Positions 53,994 through 63,413 are shown, counted from the stretch's first letter. The stretch: 64,000 nt of DNA from Anaerolineae bacterium (GCA_023384415.1 JAHDWJ010000027.1:19680-83679), one strand, 5' to 3'. Numbers and translations are program-made. Notes: a model not told the origin generated them from the sequence alone.

Positions 53994-54791
53994 TCATTCA
54001 CCACGTATAGTTGTGCCCACCACATCGGTTGGGCTGAGCAAAGCCCGTTTAATATTCCCTTCTTCCAGACCAGAAAAAATGAGAATAGTGAGATCAGGAT
54101 GGGTTTGGGTCAGGTGCAGCATGGCCGCTACTTTGCTGCTCATTCCTCCAGTGACATCTGTGCCACGTGACCCACCCAGGGCTTGTTGAACCTCGGCAAA
54201 GTTAGCTGGGGTAATGAGAGGGATAGTTTCACCCTGTAAATTGTAAACACCGTCAGTTTCTCCAGCCAACAACAACCAGGTTGGCTGCAATGCTTTGACC
54301 AGATAAGCGAACAGCTCTTCGGTAGAGACGATGGTGCCGCCACGTACCTGATCAAAGGCAACGTCGCCATAAACGAGGGGGATAAGGTGATGATGTAAGG
54401 CGTTTTGCAGCGACTGAATGCTCAATGATTCAAGCTGCCCATTCGTACATAGGGCAGATGCGGAAGGCTGGAAGCTGATGGCCGGCACATTCGCCTGGAT
54501 GAGGGTATCGGTGACGATTTTGTTGAGCCGGGCCGCGGCCGCACTCACTTCGGCAAACCCTAACCATTGTTCTGGGGACTCAACCCCCTGCCGGGTGCCA
54601 TATTGGGCAGCCGCAACATGTCCAAAAGAGCCGCTGCCATGCCCCAACAATAAGGATAACTCAGGCTGCTGGCCCCGTGCCTGGGCGATTTCCTGGGCGA
54701 TGCGGTGGATGACCTGCGGCCGCGTCTGCTCCACCCCCGTTTTATCCGTTATCAATGAGCCACCTAATTTAAGAAAACGCAAATTATTCAT
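53994..54791 (-). CDS. Isopentenyl phosphate kinase
   Basis: 265 residues of the amino acid kinase fold. FLKLGGSLITDK near the start, HGSGSFGH (51-58, the last His being the catalytic residue known from archaeal enzymes), VYGDVAFD, TDGVY and GGMSSKV are characteristic. It phosphorylates isopentenyl phosphate to IPP, the last step of the alternative mevalonate pathway known from archaea and some Chloroflexota. ATG 54791 is chosen; a start at 54812 adds seven residues coded by a GGGTGAATGGGTGAATGG repeat. No other mevalonate genes are in the window. Confidence 0.93.
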   Translation of the reverse strand: MNNLRFLKLGGSLITDKTGVEQTRPQVIHRIAQEIAQARGQQPELSLLLGHGSGSFGHVAAAQYGTRQGVESPEQWLGFAEVSAAAARLNKIVTDTLIQANVPAISFQPSASALCTNGQLESLSIQSLQNALHHHLIPLVYGDVAFDQVRGGTIVSTEELFAYLVKALQPTWLLLAGETDGVYNLQGETIPLITPANFAEVQQALGGSRGTDVTGGMSSKVAAMLHLTQTHPDLTILIFSGLEEGNIKRALLSPTDVVGTTIRGE

Positions 54792-54811
54792 ACCATTCAC
54801 CCATTCACCCA

Positions 54812-55357
54812 TTAGCCATTCACTGCCCTTAAAAGATACGCCACCGCTTCTTCTGGCGTAGGGGCAAAATGGAGCAGATGCAGGTGAGAATCATGGACAT
54901 AATCAGGGTGGACAAAGGCCCGAATAGTTTCTTGCCATAAATCGCCTAAGAGGACATGCGGCCGCATACCTATCTCCCCCACCTGCATAAAACTCCAGGC
55001 CAGGGCCATCTCCGATAACGTGCCAATCCCCCCTGGCATGGTAATTACCCCATCGTTATGTTTCACCAGATGGAGCAGGCGATCTTGCAAAGTCTGGTAT
55101 TTGATTTCTTCTTTGACCCATTGATTTGGCCCCAAGGGGCGGAATTGTTCGATTTGGGCACAAGTAACGCCAATGACATGCCCCCCTGCCTCGGCAGCCC
55201 CCTGGCTGACACCGCTCATTACTCCGCTGTAGCCTCCCGTGGCCACGGCAAAGCCGGCTTCAGCCAGCAATCGTCCTACGGCCCGTGCCTGCTCATAAGC
55301 CAGGCTGCCCGGCTTTGGCCCAGCACTTCCAAATACCGAAATCACTCGTCCGCTCAT
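54812..55357 (-). CDS. LOG-like Rossmann-fold protein
   Basis: 181 residues. VISVFGSAGPKPGSLAYEQA, GFAVATGGYSGVMSGVSQGAAEAGG and MPGGIGTLSEM match the LOG/TIGR00725-TIGR00730 group, in which some members release cytokinin bases from their ribotides and others are of unknown use in bacteria. The PGGxGTxxE motif is complete, so it may be an active phosphoribohydrolase. AAGGAGG precedes ATG 55357. It lies 20 bases before the kinase gene and probably shares its message. Confidence 0.9.
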   Translation of the reverse strand: MSGRVISVFGSAGPKPGSLAYEQARAVGRLLAEAGFAVATGGYSGVMSGVSQGAAEAGGHVIGVTCAQIEQFRPLGPNQWVKEEIKYQTLQDRLLHLVKHNDGVITMPGGIGTLSEMALAWSFMQVGEIGMRPHVLLGDLWQETIRAFVHPDYVHDSHLHLLHFAPTPEEAVAYLLRAVNG

Positions 55358-55422
55358 AAACCATCCCTCCTTAATCTCTCCCTATCTCCCCCTCACTGCG
55401 CCCCCGTGTCTCCCGTTCCTCC

Positions 55423-57321
55423 TCATACCCCATCAGCGCGGGGCAGGCGGATGGTGAAGGTGGTGCCGATGCCCAGGGTGCTGACGAGTTCGATGCGGCC
55501 GCGGTGCTGCTCCACCACCTTCCTCACAATAGACAAACCTAACCCCGTCCCCCCTGGGTCCAACCGTTGGGCATTGGTTGCCCGGTAAAAACGGTTAAAA
55601 ATATGGGGGATGTCCTCTTTGCTAATGCCAATCCCAGTATCGCTTACCTTGATAATGACCTCATTCTCTATCTGGTACACTACCTTTAGCGTCCCTCCTG
55701 GCGGAGTATAATGCAGCCCATTGTCAATAAGATTGGCCAGGGCACGTTCTAAATCATCAGGATCAACCTCCAACAAGGGCTGCTCTTCAACCAGATCAAA
55801 CACAACCTGAATATCTTTTTCCTCGGCGATGGAACGCAAGTCTTCCCAAACAGTCAAAATCATCTGCTGCAAATTGAGGGGCATAAGTGTTAAATCCGGC
55901 TTGTTTTCCAGACGAGCTAGCGTGAGCAAATCTTCAACCATTTTGCCAATCCGCTCTGACAATTGCAGCAGTTCCTGAGATAAAGTTTGTCGCTTCTCCG
56001 GGTCATCCGTCCGCATAAGCCGATGAATTTTAAGGTTAATAGCTGTCAGGGGGCTTTTCAGATCATGAGATGCTTCATTGATAAAATCACGCAGCAATCT
56101 TACCCGTTCTCGCTCAACAGCCAGATCAAGCTGCCGTTTCTCTAACTGTTTCCGTTCGGTTATATCCTCGCTGATTCCGGCAATGCGATATACCGTTCCC
56201 CCTTCATTCTGAATAGGAAAGGCCCGATCCCGCACCCAGCGAACGGCACCATCGGGCCGCACGATGCGGTATTCTACGTCATAATTCCCCTGACTTTGGG
56301 TAGGCAGCAGGGCGATGATCCGGTCTTTGTCTTCTGGGTGAATCGCTTCGATGAAGGAAAGTGGGTCGGCATATAAGCTGGCAGCGGTGCGCCCCCAAAT
56401 TTTTTCATAAGCCGGGTTGACATAATAGGCGTGTATTTGTTCCGGCTCTGTCAGCCAGAGGGCTTCGGTGATGTGGTTGGCAATTTGATCAAAATAAGTG
56501 GCTTCCTGGCGTCGTTTTTGTTCTGACTCCTGTAGAGCAGCTTTTGTTTGGGATAGGGCTTGTTTGATTTCACCCAGGGAGCCGGTCACTAAATCCAGGG
56601 TAGGGCGGTTGCGGCCGCCCATATAATCGGGCAGGCGTGGGGCAAAATAGAGCAAATACACAGCTACCAACGGCCACAAAATCAGGGCGGATATGGTTTT
56701 GCCCAGAACATCGCCGGGCATTAAAGCAATGAAATCACCTGTGCCCAAATCGGCGATCAGCCGAAACAACAGAGCGTCGGTCCACATGCTGGCTAAAAGG
56801 GCCAGGCCAATGGTAAAAACCTCAGGTATGTTGGGAAAGTGATTTTTTATCCCCTGGTAGAACACGGCAATTACAAACATATCTGCGGCAAAGGTGATGA
56901 GGGAGCCGGCCAATACCCGCAGGTTGGTTGGAGAAATTAAATCATTGATGGTTGGTTGGGCAAATTGGCCCCCGGTAGGTAAAAGCAAATGTTGGCGATA
57001 GGTGAATTGAATAAACAAAACGAGCAGCCCAATGCCCAAAATGCCACCTATCAAGAGGCGGGCCTGTACCGCACCATTGGTGACATAGAGGATAAGGACG
57101 CTGGCTATGACGACCGGTACCAGGCCATTGGAACTGAGGAAGAGCAAAATGCCAGGTAATGGTTCAATATAAACCCCAAGTTGGCTCTGAATGAACACGG
57201 TCAAAGCGCCGACAAACATAAGGAAAGGGGCAAAACTATAACGAGGATGACGATAATGCAAGAAGAGGAGTATTAGGGTCAATACCCAGATGTCGGCGAT
57301 CAGGAGAAGGAAGTTGCTCAT
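55423..57321 (-). CDS. Membrane-bound PAS sensor histidine kinase
   Basis: 632 residues. Residues 1-240 hold about seven membrane helices without a known sensor domain, a helix (about 245-275) leads to a PAS domain with PAC end (about 280-395: NPAYEKIWGRTAASLY, YRIVRPDGAVRWVRDRAFPI, GISEDITERKQ), and then the kinase core: H-box EASHDLKSPLTAI, N-box LANLIDNGLHYT, G1 VSDTGIGISKED, F and G2 GGTGLGLSIV. ATG 57321 has GAGG nine bases upstream; a TTG start at 57348 would overlap the hydrolase gene. No response regulator is adjacent, so it is an orphan kinase; the receiver at 20341 is a possible but unproven partner. Confidence 0.95.
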   Translation of the reverse strand: MSNFLLLIADIWVLTLILLFLHYRHPRYSFAPFLMFVGALTVFIQSQLGVYIEPLPGILLFLSSNGLVPVVIASVLILYVTNGAVQARLLIGGILGIGLLVLFIQFTYRQHLLLPTGGQFAQPTINDLISPTNLRVLAGSLITFAADMFVIAVFYQGIKNHFPNIPEVFTIGLALLASMWTDALLFRLIADLGTGDFIALMPGDVLGKTISALILWPLVAVYLLYFAPRLPDYMGGRNRPTLDLVTGSLGEIKQALSQTKAALQESEQKRRQEATYFDQIANHITEALWLTEPEQIHAYYVNPAYEKIWGRTAASLYADPLSFIEAIHPEDKDRIIALLPTQSQGNYDVEYRIVRPDGAVRWVRDRAFPIQNEGGTVYRIAGISEDITERKQLEKRQLDLAVERERVRLLRDFINEASHDLKSPLTAINLKIHRLMRTDDPEKRQTLSQELLQLSERIGKMVEDLLTLARLENKPDLTLMPLNLQQMILTVWEDLRSIAEEKDIQVVFDLVEEQPLLEVDPDDLERALANLIDNGLHYTPPGGTLKVVYQIENEVIIKVSDTGIGISKEDIPHIFNRFYRATNAQRLDPGGTGLGLSIVRKVVEQHRGRIELVSTLGIGTTFTIRLPRADGV

Positions 57322-57344
57322 CTTTTTACGCCTCGGTTGCCAAC

Positions 57345-58211
57345 TCAAGACTCATTGAGCCAGGTGCTGATGATCTGATTGTATTGCTGCGGCCGCTCCA
57401 TCATCGGTAAATGACCAACCCCAGGCATCATCACCAGTTGGCTGTTGGGCACACGGCTGGCGATGATCTCGCTCTGGGTTGGGGGCACAATAGGGTCTTT
57501 ATCGCCACTGATGACCAGGGTCGCGGCCGCGATGCGGGGCAGCCGGTATACCAGATCAACCTGAGGCATCATTTGGAAATAAGGCCATACTGAGCCGGGT
57601 TGGAGTTTTTTCAGATAGGTATAGGCAGAGGCGAAAGCGGCCGCAAAAGAGGGGTCGCGGGTAACTGTTTGGCGGTCGGTAGCATAAGCCCTAAAGGCCC
57701 ATTGAGAGAGAGCCGGGTGCAGCCGATGCAGGAAAAAGAGAGGCCACAGCAGCCACCCCACACGCTCCCACTGTGCCAGGCGAACCAGGCGGCCCATTGG
57801 CCCGGTCAGGTGGCCTTGGGCGAACCCGGCTATGGTGATGAGGTGGTTTATTTTCGTTGGGGCTTGCGTCGCGGCCGCTAACCCCACCATTCCCCCTGCC
57901 GAATGCCCTACCAGGGTGACTGGTTTATCAGGCACTATTTGCTCAATCGCCGCCACTACTATTCCCCCCAACGCTTTGGCGGATAACATCTCCTGTTGAA
58001 ATGAGGCAGGGGCCACCGCCGGATAATGGCCCGGCAGCGAGAGCGCATAACATGGCCCAAATTGGGTGTACGGCTCCCCTTTATGCCAGAAACCAACCGA
58101 GCTGGTCAGCCCGTGCAGCAGAATAAGCGGCGGCCGCGGGTCCTGGGTGTTAAAGGCTAAATAAGCCAATTGGTGATTTTCAACGCGGATAGTGTGTAAA
58201 TTGGTATCCAT
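57345..58211 (-). CDS. Alpha/beta hydrolase
   Basis: 288 residues. Oxyanion region LILLHGLTSSVGFWHKG, nucleophile elbow VGHSAGGMVGLAA (Ser about 107), acid GDKDPIVPP and His in GVGHLPMMERP form a full catalytic triad. No signal peptide. Substrate unknown; likely an ester or related small compound. It is the first gene of the run to the histidine kinase, 23 bases apart. Six octamers, an unusually dense set, mostly as AAA within the lid region and helices. Confidence 0.93.
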   Translation of the reverse strand: MDTNLHTIRVENHQLAYLAFNTQDPRPPLILLHGLTSSVGFWHKGEPYTQFGPCYALSLPGHYPAVAPASFQQEMLSAKALGGIVVAAIEQIVPDKPVTLVGHSAGGMVGLAAATQAPTKINHLITIAGFAQGHLTGPMGRLVRLAQWERVGWLLWPLFFLHRLHPALSQWAFRAYATDRQTVTRDPSFAAAFASAYTYLKKLQPGSVWPYFQMMPQVDLVYRLPRIAAATLVISGDKDPIVPPTQSEIIASRVPNSQLVMMPGVGHLPMMERPQQYNQIISTWLNES

Positions 58212-58771
58212 AATGATGAATAGAGGTATTGTGTAGTACGCGCTTGGTGATTTTTACTGCCTATATAATAGACAACGGGTAATATGGTTTGTCAATCTGA
58301 ACTGATAACCTTCTCTATTTTACTCTTATACCCTGATTGTCCACTATCCAGAGGGTCGTAGCAAATCTTTCAATAAAATAGCGATTATGAACGACAGCTA
58401 AAATTGTCCCTCAAGTTAGGCCAGGGCGCATTCAAATTCCAAAATTAATACCCACGTGCGAACGAGCAGCACATGGGCGTGCTGCCCCCCTCAAATAGAA
58501 TATCTGGACTTTGGAATTACCCTGGCTGGTTATTTGTCAAGCGAGAAACAAATGATTGTTAGTGGTATACTTTACCCAATAGATTTGAGGAAGTTGGTGC
58601 TGGTGATATATGATAATGGCTCGTATGCGGCCGCGATCAATTACCATCATCCCGTACCCACACCCCCCAATTAAGCAGAAACCCAATTCATCCAAGCCTG
58701 TTTGCAACTCACTCTAAACATCATCCCTACTCCCTAATTCATCCTTCCTATATTCACCCACAGGAGACCCC
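58212..58771. other. 560-bp intergenic region with candidate structured RNA
   Basis: Between the minus-strand hydrolase and transaldolase. Apart from the nested stems at 58420-58526 it holds an octamer at 58628 and CAGGAG at 58761-58766 before tal. A frame ending at 58674 could give a 40-residue peptide from ATG 58552, but it has no ribosome binding site and I do not call it. Confidence 0.5.
58420..58526. ncRNA. Candidate structured element with three nested stems
   Basis: GCCAGGG (58420-58426) pairs with CCCTGGC (58520-58526), AATTCCAAA (58435-58443) with TTTGGAATT (58510-58518), and GCAGCAC (58466-58472) with GTGCTGC (58479-58485). Nesting of three exact stems within 107 bases is unlikely by chance. 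Strand and class are unknown; no promoter or T-run was found. Confidence 0.4.
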
Positions 58772-59875
58772 ATGAACCCCCTTGTCGAATTACACGCTTT
58801 TGGCCAAAGTTTTTGGTACGACAACATCCGCCGCCAATTTCTCCAGGATGGTACGTTACAACAGCTAATCACCCAGGACGGCCTGCGTGGTATGACTTCC
58901 AACCCGGCCATTTTTGAGCAGGCCATTGGCAAAAGTGATGATTACGATGAGCAGATTCGTCAGTTGGCCCACAGCGGGGCTGATATAGACACCATTTATG
59001 AATCGCTGGCCCTGGCCGATATTCAGACGGCCTGCGATCTGTTTGCCGGGTTGTACCAGGAATCTCAGGGGGGAGATGGGTTTGTCAGCCTGGAAGTGTC
59101 TCCCCACCTGGCCCATGACACAGAGCAGACCATCAGCGAGGCCCGCCGCCTTCACCAGGCCGTCGGCCGCCCCAATGTGATGATCAAGGTGCCGGCCACT
59201 CCCGCCGGGATTCCTGCCATTGAGCAGCTGATTGGTGAAGGGATCAACATTAACATTACCCTCATGTTTAGCCTGGCCCATTATGAAGCAGTGGCTCAGG
59301 CATATCTTAACGGGCTGCACCGGTTGGCGGAACAGGGGGGAGATGTGCGTCAGGTGGCTTCGGTAGCTTCATTTTTTGTCAGCCGGGTGGATAGCGCGGT
59401 AGATAAGAAGTTGGCCGAACTGAATGACGCGGCCGCGACCCATCTCATGGGCAAAACGGCCATCGCCAACAGCAAAATCGTTTACCAGCGGTTCAAAGAG
59501 CTGTTTCATGGGCCAGCCTTCCAGGCTCTGCGTGAGCGGGGGGCCCCGGTGCAGCGGCTTCTCTGGGCCTCAACCAGTACCAAAAACCCCAACTATCCCG
59601 ATACCATTTATGTAGATAACCTCATCGGCCCGGAGACGGTCAACACCATGCCCCCGGCGACGGTGGAAGCGTTCCGCGATCATGGGCAGTTAGCCAACAC
59701 CCTGGAAGCGGATATCGAAGGGGCAGGGCTGGTGCTGGATAACCTGGCTGAATTAGGAATCAACCTGGATGCGATCACTGAACAGTTACAGGTGGATGGG
59801 GTGCAGGCATTTATTAACTCCTTTGAGACCCTCATGGAGGCCATTACCAGCAAGCGGGAACGGCTGATTAGCTGA
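58772..59875 (+). CDS. tal: Transaldolase
   Basis: 367 residues, the longer TalB-like bacterial form found in actinobacteria and Chloroflexota. The Schiff-base lysine is Lys139 (NVMIKVPATPAGI); GLRGMTSNPAIFEQAI, FVSLEVSPHLA and NITLMFSLAHYEAVAQAYL are conserved. It moves dihydroxyacetone units between sugar phosphates in the pentose phosphate pathway. AGGAG lies six bases before ATG 58772. No other pentose phosphate genes are next to it. One octamer, read DAAATHL. Confidence 0.97.
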   Translation: MNPLVELHAFGQSFWYDNIRRQFLQDGTLQQLITQDGLRGMTSNPAIFEQAIGKSDDYDEQIRQLAHSGADIDTIYESLALADIQTACDLFAGLYQESQGGDGFVSLEVSPHLAHDTEQTISEARRLHQAVGRPNVMIKVPATPAGIPAIEQLIGEGININITLMFSLAHYEAVAQAYLNGLHRLAEQGGDVRQVASVASFFVSRVDSAVDKKLAELNDAAATHLMGKTAIANSKIVYQRFKELFHGPAFQALRERGAPVQRLLWASTSTKNPNYPDTIYVDNLIGPETVNTMPPATVEAFRDHGQLANTLEADIEGAGLVLDNLAELGINLDAITEQLQVDGVQAFINSFETLMEAITSKRERLIS

Positions 59876-60057
59876 CTGTAGGACAATTTTCCAAATGGTC
59901 CCGGTGCAATTTGAAAATTGCGTTACGAAACCAGTCGCTGTAATAAAGAAGCAGATCGCTTTGTCTGAGTTTTACCAATGGTAACATTGCCCGCTATCAT
60001 GGGGTTGTGCCATAATCACCAAAGAAAACAATTTTGCACCGTTTTGGAGCCAATAAG

Positions 60058-61995
60058 ATGAAATTTACCCGTTCCTTTGTTTTGCCTGTTATTTCCCTGC
60101 TGCTGCTGTTTCTGGTAGCCTGTGGCGCGGCCGCACCTACCGGCAATCAAACGGCGGCTAATGCGGTAACTGACAACGCGGCCGCCAACCGTGCCTTTAC
60201 TGTCCGTGAGGGCAGCCTGCAAACGGATGCCCAGGGAATCCCCGTCGGCTTTACCAGTGATGGTCGCCCGTTCCGGGGCAGCCCTGATGCCCCGGTGGTT
60301 ATCGAAGAATTCTCTGATTACCAATGTCCCTTCTGCGCCCGCTTTTATCAGCAAACTTTGCCTACTCTGGAGCAAAACCAGATTGCCCAGGGAGAAGCCG
60401 TTCTCATCTTTTATGATTTTCCTCTGGAATCTATTCACCCCCAGGCGGTGACGGCGGCGGTGGCAGCCCGCTGTGCTGGCGATCAGGGCGCGGCCGCTTA
60501 CTGGAAGATGCACGACATGCTGTTTGACCGTTTTGGGGAGTGGAGCAGCAATGCGGCCGCGACCCAATTTGTCAACTATGCCGGGGAGTTAGGGCTGGAT
60601 GTGGATGTATTTAGTCAATGTCTCACCAGCCGCACCAAAGAGCCATTTATCCGGGCTGACCTGGATTGGGGGTTGCAAAATGGGGTGCAAGGGACCCCCG
60701 CTTTTCTCATCAACGGCCAATTCCTCAGTGGGGCACAGCCCATCGCCGTATTCAATCAGGCCATTGCCGCGGTGCAAAGTGGGCAGCCCATTGCCCAGGC
60801 CGCCCCGGAACAGACCCAGCCTACCCAACCCGCCGTCGCCCCCACCCCGGCCTCCTTCACTGCTGATTACGCTTTTGCTATGGGGGATGAGAATGCCCCA
60901 GTCACAATTGTGGAGTTTACCGACTATCAATGCCCCTACTGCGCCCAATACAGCCTGCAAACCCTGCCCCAATTGAAAGCGGAAATGGTGGAAAGCGGCC
61001 GCGTCCGTTACGTTCTCAAAGATTTACCCCTCGATTCTATCCATCCCCTGGCCCGTGTTGGGGCGGTGGCCGCCCGCTGTGCCGGAGAGCAAGAAGCGTA
61101 CCTGCCCATGCACGACCAGCTTTTTGCCGATCAGGGCAACTGGGGCAATGCTAACTCCGTTGAAGCGGCCCGACAGGTCATCAATGGGTATGCTCGCACC
61201 CTGGGGCTGGATGTGGAACGGTTTGGCAGTTGTCTGATCAGTGGCAAATATGATGCCGCCGTGCAGGCCAATGTAAATGAAGCGGCCGCACTCCGCGTTT
61301 CCAGCACCCCCAGTTTCTTCATTGCCGGCTATCCCATTGCCGGGGCCAGGCCGTATGACCTGTTTGTTTATGCCGTTGATCTGGCTGAGAAAGGGGAGTT
61401 GGCCCAGGCGTATGTGCAGGAAGCCCAGCAAGCACCACCTCCGCCCAGCGGCCCGGTAGATGTACCGGTGGATGAGAGTGATATTGTTATCGGTGACCCC
61501 AATGCCCCCATCACCATTATTGAGTTCACCGATTATCAATGTCCGTTCTGTTCTCGCCATGCCGCCCAGACCTTGCCCCTGTTGATGAGCCAATATATTG
61601 AGACGGGGCAGGTGCGGTACGTGATCAAGGATTTTCCTATCATTAGTATCCACCCCCAGGCGGTCGCGGCCGCGGAAGCAGCCCATTGTGCCCAGGAGCA
61701 AGGGGGGTTTCTGGCCATGCACGAGGCCCTTTTTGCCACCCAACAGGCATGGAGCGGCCGCGCCGATGTAGATGAGATTTTCACCGGTTATGCGGTCCAA
61801 TTGGGCCTGGATGGGGAACTATTTGCTGAATGCCTGAGCAGTGATCGATATCACCAGGCTATCGCCAACGATTTACAGCTGGGGCAGCAGCTTGGAGTAC
61901 AGGGCACCCCCGCCTTCTTCATCAACGGTAACTTCGTCTCTGGGGCACAACCGTTCGCCATTTTCGAGCAGGTCATCCAATCGTTGTCAAATTAG
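60058..61995 (+). CDS. Lipoprotein with three tandem DsbA-like thioredoxin domains
   Basis: 645 residues. Signal peptide with lipobox LVAC (Cys22), then three DsbA/thioredoxin_4 domains with active sites at Cys90-Cys93 (CPFC), Cys292-Cys295 (CPYC) and Cys495-Cys498 (CPFC), about 202 residues apart. Each has the pattern (F/T)DYQCPxC, (Y/K)DFPLxSIHPQA, AARCAGEQ, MHDxLF and a cis-Pro loop GTPAF(L/F)INGxF(V/L)SGAQP (STPSFFIAG in domain 2). Domains 1 and 3 are most alike. Linkers are Pro/Gln-rich. Outside the membrane it should form or exchange disulfides. Such enzymes normally have one domain; the triple form is unusual. GGAG precedes ATG 60058. Eight octamers, several at domain-equivalent positions. 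Confidence 0.93.
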   Translation: MKFTRSFVLPVISLLLLFLVACGAAAPTGNQTAANAVTDNAAANRAFTVREGSLQTDAQGIPVGFTSDGRPFRGSPDAPVVIEEFSDYQCPFCARFYQQTLPTLEQNQIAQGEAVLIFYDFPLESIHPQAVTAAVAARCAGDQGAAAYWKMHDMLFDRFGEWSSNAAATQFVNYAGELGLDVDVFSQCLTSRTKEPFIRADLDWGLQNGVQGTPAFLINGQFLSGAQPIAVFNQAIAAVQSGQPIAQAAPEQTQPTQPAVAPTPASFTADYAFAMGDENAPVTIVEFTDYQCPYCAQYSLQTLPQLKAEMVESGRVRYVLKDLPLDSIHPLARVGAVAARCAGEQEAYLPMHDQLFADQGNWGNANSVEAARQVINGYARTLGLDVERFGSCLISGKYDAAVQANVNEAAALRVSSTPSFFIAGYPIAGARPYDLFVYAVDLAEKGELAQAYVQEAQQAPPPPSGPVDVPVDESDIVIGDPNAPITIIEFTDYQCPFCSRHAAQTLPLLMSQYIETGQVRYVIKDFPIISIHPQAVAAAEAAHCAQEQGGFLAMHEALFATQQAWSGRADVDEIFTGYAVQLGLDGELFAECLSSDRYHQAIANDLQLGQQLGVQGTPAFFINGNFVSGAQPFAIFEQVIQSLSN

Positions 61996-62011
61996 TGCCT
62001 ACCCTGAGCTG

Positions 62012-62085
62012 ATCCACAGATGACATACGTTTTCACAGATGGCTTAAATATCTGTATCCATCTGTGACATCTGTGGAAATATAAG
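62012..62085. repeat. Dispersed palindromic repeat, short copy C
   Basis: ATCCACAGATGACATACG... and its complement ...CATCTGTGACATCTGTGGA form an imperfect palindrome like the centre of copies A and B, but without their CAACTTCTTG and CCAGGTTAGG ends. It fills the gap before the kinase gene at 62102. Confidence 0.8.
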
Positions 62086-62101
62086 CAAATTCTGGGTCCC
62101 T

Positions 62102-63064
62102 ATGCTTCTCGTTTTGCCAGGATTGACCATCCAGTTGGTAGCGGAGCAGCCACAGGTGCAGCAGGCCGGGCAAAGCTGGTTAGGGGAATGGCCCGGTCTG
62201 GCTGATGATGACCCCGCTCCCCGGCGCCCGGTGGAATTTCATCTTCGCCTGGTGGCGTCGCTCCCGCCGCGGCCGCCAACACCCCCGTTCTTCACCACCA
62301 ACTCCCCAGCCCCCTTACACGTCTACACCCAGACAGACGGAACCCTCACCCTCTTTTTCCCTGAGGGGGGTCTGGTCACGATTCCCCCCCCTTCCCAAGC
62401 CGATCCCACCCTCACTGGTTGGCTGACGGAAAAGCTGCTCCACAGCGGCCGCTTTGAAGATTTGCTTTGGGTCTCCTTAGCCCCGGTATTACGGCAGGCT
62501 GGCTTGTTCCTGGTGCATGGGTTCGCGGCCGCGGCCCCAGATGCATCCCAAACCATTCTCCTGGTGGGCCGTTCTGGCAGCGGCAAAACGACGACCGGGC
62601 TGGCTTTGCTCCAGGCGGGGTATCATTATCTGGGCAATGATCTGGTGCTGCTGCAGCAGCGGGGAGATGGGGTGATGGCTCTGCCCACGCCGGGCCAGGT
62701 GATTAATGTGCGCCCCAAGACGTTTGACCTGCTGCCAGGTTTGCGGCCGCAGCGTCAGCAGGGTACCGTGCAAATTCAGCGATGGGGGGGGGCAGGCCGG
62801 GTCAGTCACATCTATTTTCCCCAGGTTGAGGTAGGGACGCGATCCACTTTGCATCCCCTCACCCAGGCTGTGGGTTGGGCCAGGCTTATGGAAGAGAGTG
62901 TAGACCGGTGGGACACCGCCACCTTAACCCCACACCTGGACCTGCTGCACCAGTTAGCCGGCCAGGCCCGGCTGTTTTCCCTGCACCTGGGAACTGATGT
63001 GGTCCAGTTGCCGGGGCTGTTAACTGGCAATAAAACAGGCAGATTAGCAGGATTAGCGGATTGA
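62102..63064 (+). CDS. HPr kinase-like ATPase (stand-alone)
   Basis: 320 residues. Walker A GRSGSGKTTTGLALL (about 157-171) and YLGNDLVLLQQ (the Asp position of HprK-type kinases) define the C-terminal HprK fold; the N-terminal 140 residues are variable. In many bacteria such proteins sit with PqqD-like proteins, lasso peptide or sulfatase-maturase genes and act on peptides or sugars rather than HPr. None of these partners is visible before the contig edge. ATG 62102 follows the repeat and lacks a Shine-Dalgarno sequence; a later start is possible. Four octamers. Confidence 0.8.
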   Translation: MLLVLPGLTIQLVAEQPQVQQAGQSWLGEWPGLADDDPAPRRPVEFHLRLVASLPPRPPTPPFFTTNSPAPLHVYTQTDGTLTLFFPEGGLVTIPPPSQADPTLTGWLTEKLLHSGRFEDLLWVSLAPVLRQAGLFLVHGFAAAAPDASQTILLVGRSGSGKTTTGLALLQAGYHYLGNDLVLLQQRGDGVMALPTPGQVINVRPKTFDLLPGLRPQRQQGTVQIQRWGGAGRVSHIYFPQVEVGTRSTLHPLTQAVGWARLMEESVDRWDTATLTPHLDLLHQLAGQARLFSLHLGTDVVQLPGLLTGNKTGRLAGLAD

Positions 63065-63413
63065 TTTGATCTCAGGGCAGGCAATGATGCGTGACCAGAT
63101 AGACCTCATATATCACGTATCACGTAGCACAGCCTGCCCTGTAGGACTGCCACGAAGTGTACCTGTCGAAGGGTTTCAGATCGGACCCCCACGAAATCCT
63201 GAAAACTCAGTTTTATTATGTAAACATTCATCAATTGACAGCCCAAAATTTGACTATCATCGTTGCTATACTGCATATATTTTCCATCTTGGTATTGTTG
63301 TAAACTAAGATTATACTCCTTCTATCTCACATCAAATTTGCCCACCGCTGCATTCAATTTGCCATTTAGACAACACTATATTTTGGCATTAACTCATCAG
63401 GAGTGTGTTATGA
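63065..63413. other. 349-bp intergenic region
   Basis: It holds a short direct repeat (ATATCACGTATCACGTAGCAC, near 63111) and TTGACA at 63235 with TATACT further than usual at 63268. AGGAG (63399-63403) serves the next gene. No RNA gene or mobile element was recognised. Confidence 0.4.

Noticed and set aside
58456-58674. 72-codon frame before transaldolase
   Set aside because: It overlaps the nested stems and has no ribosome binding site or recognisable motif.
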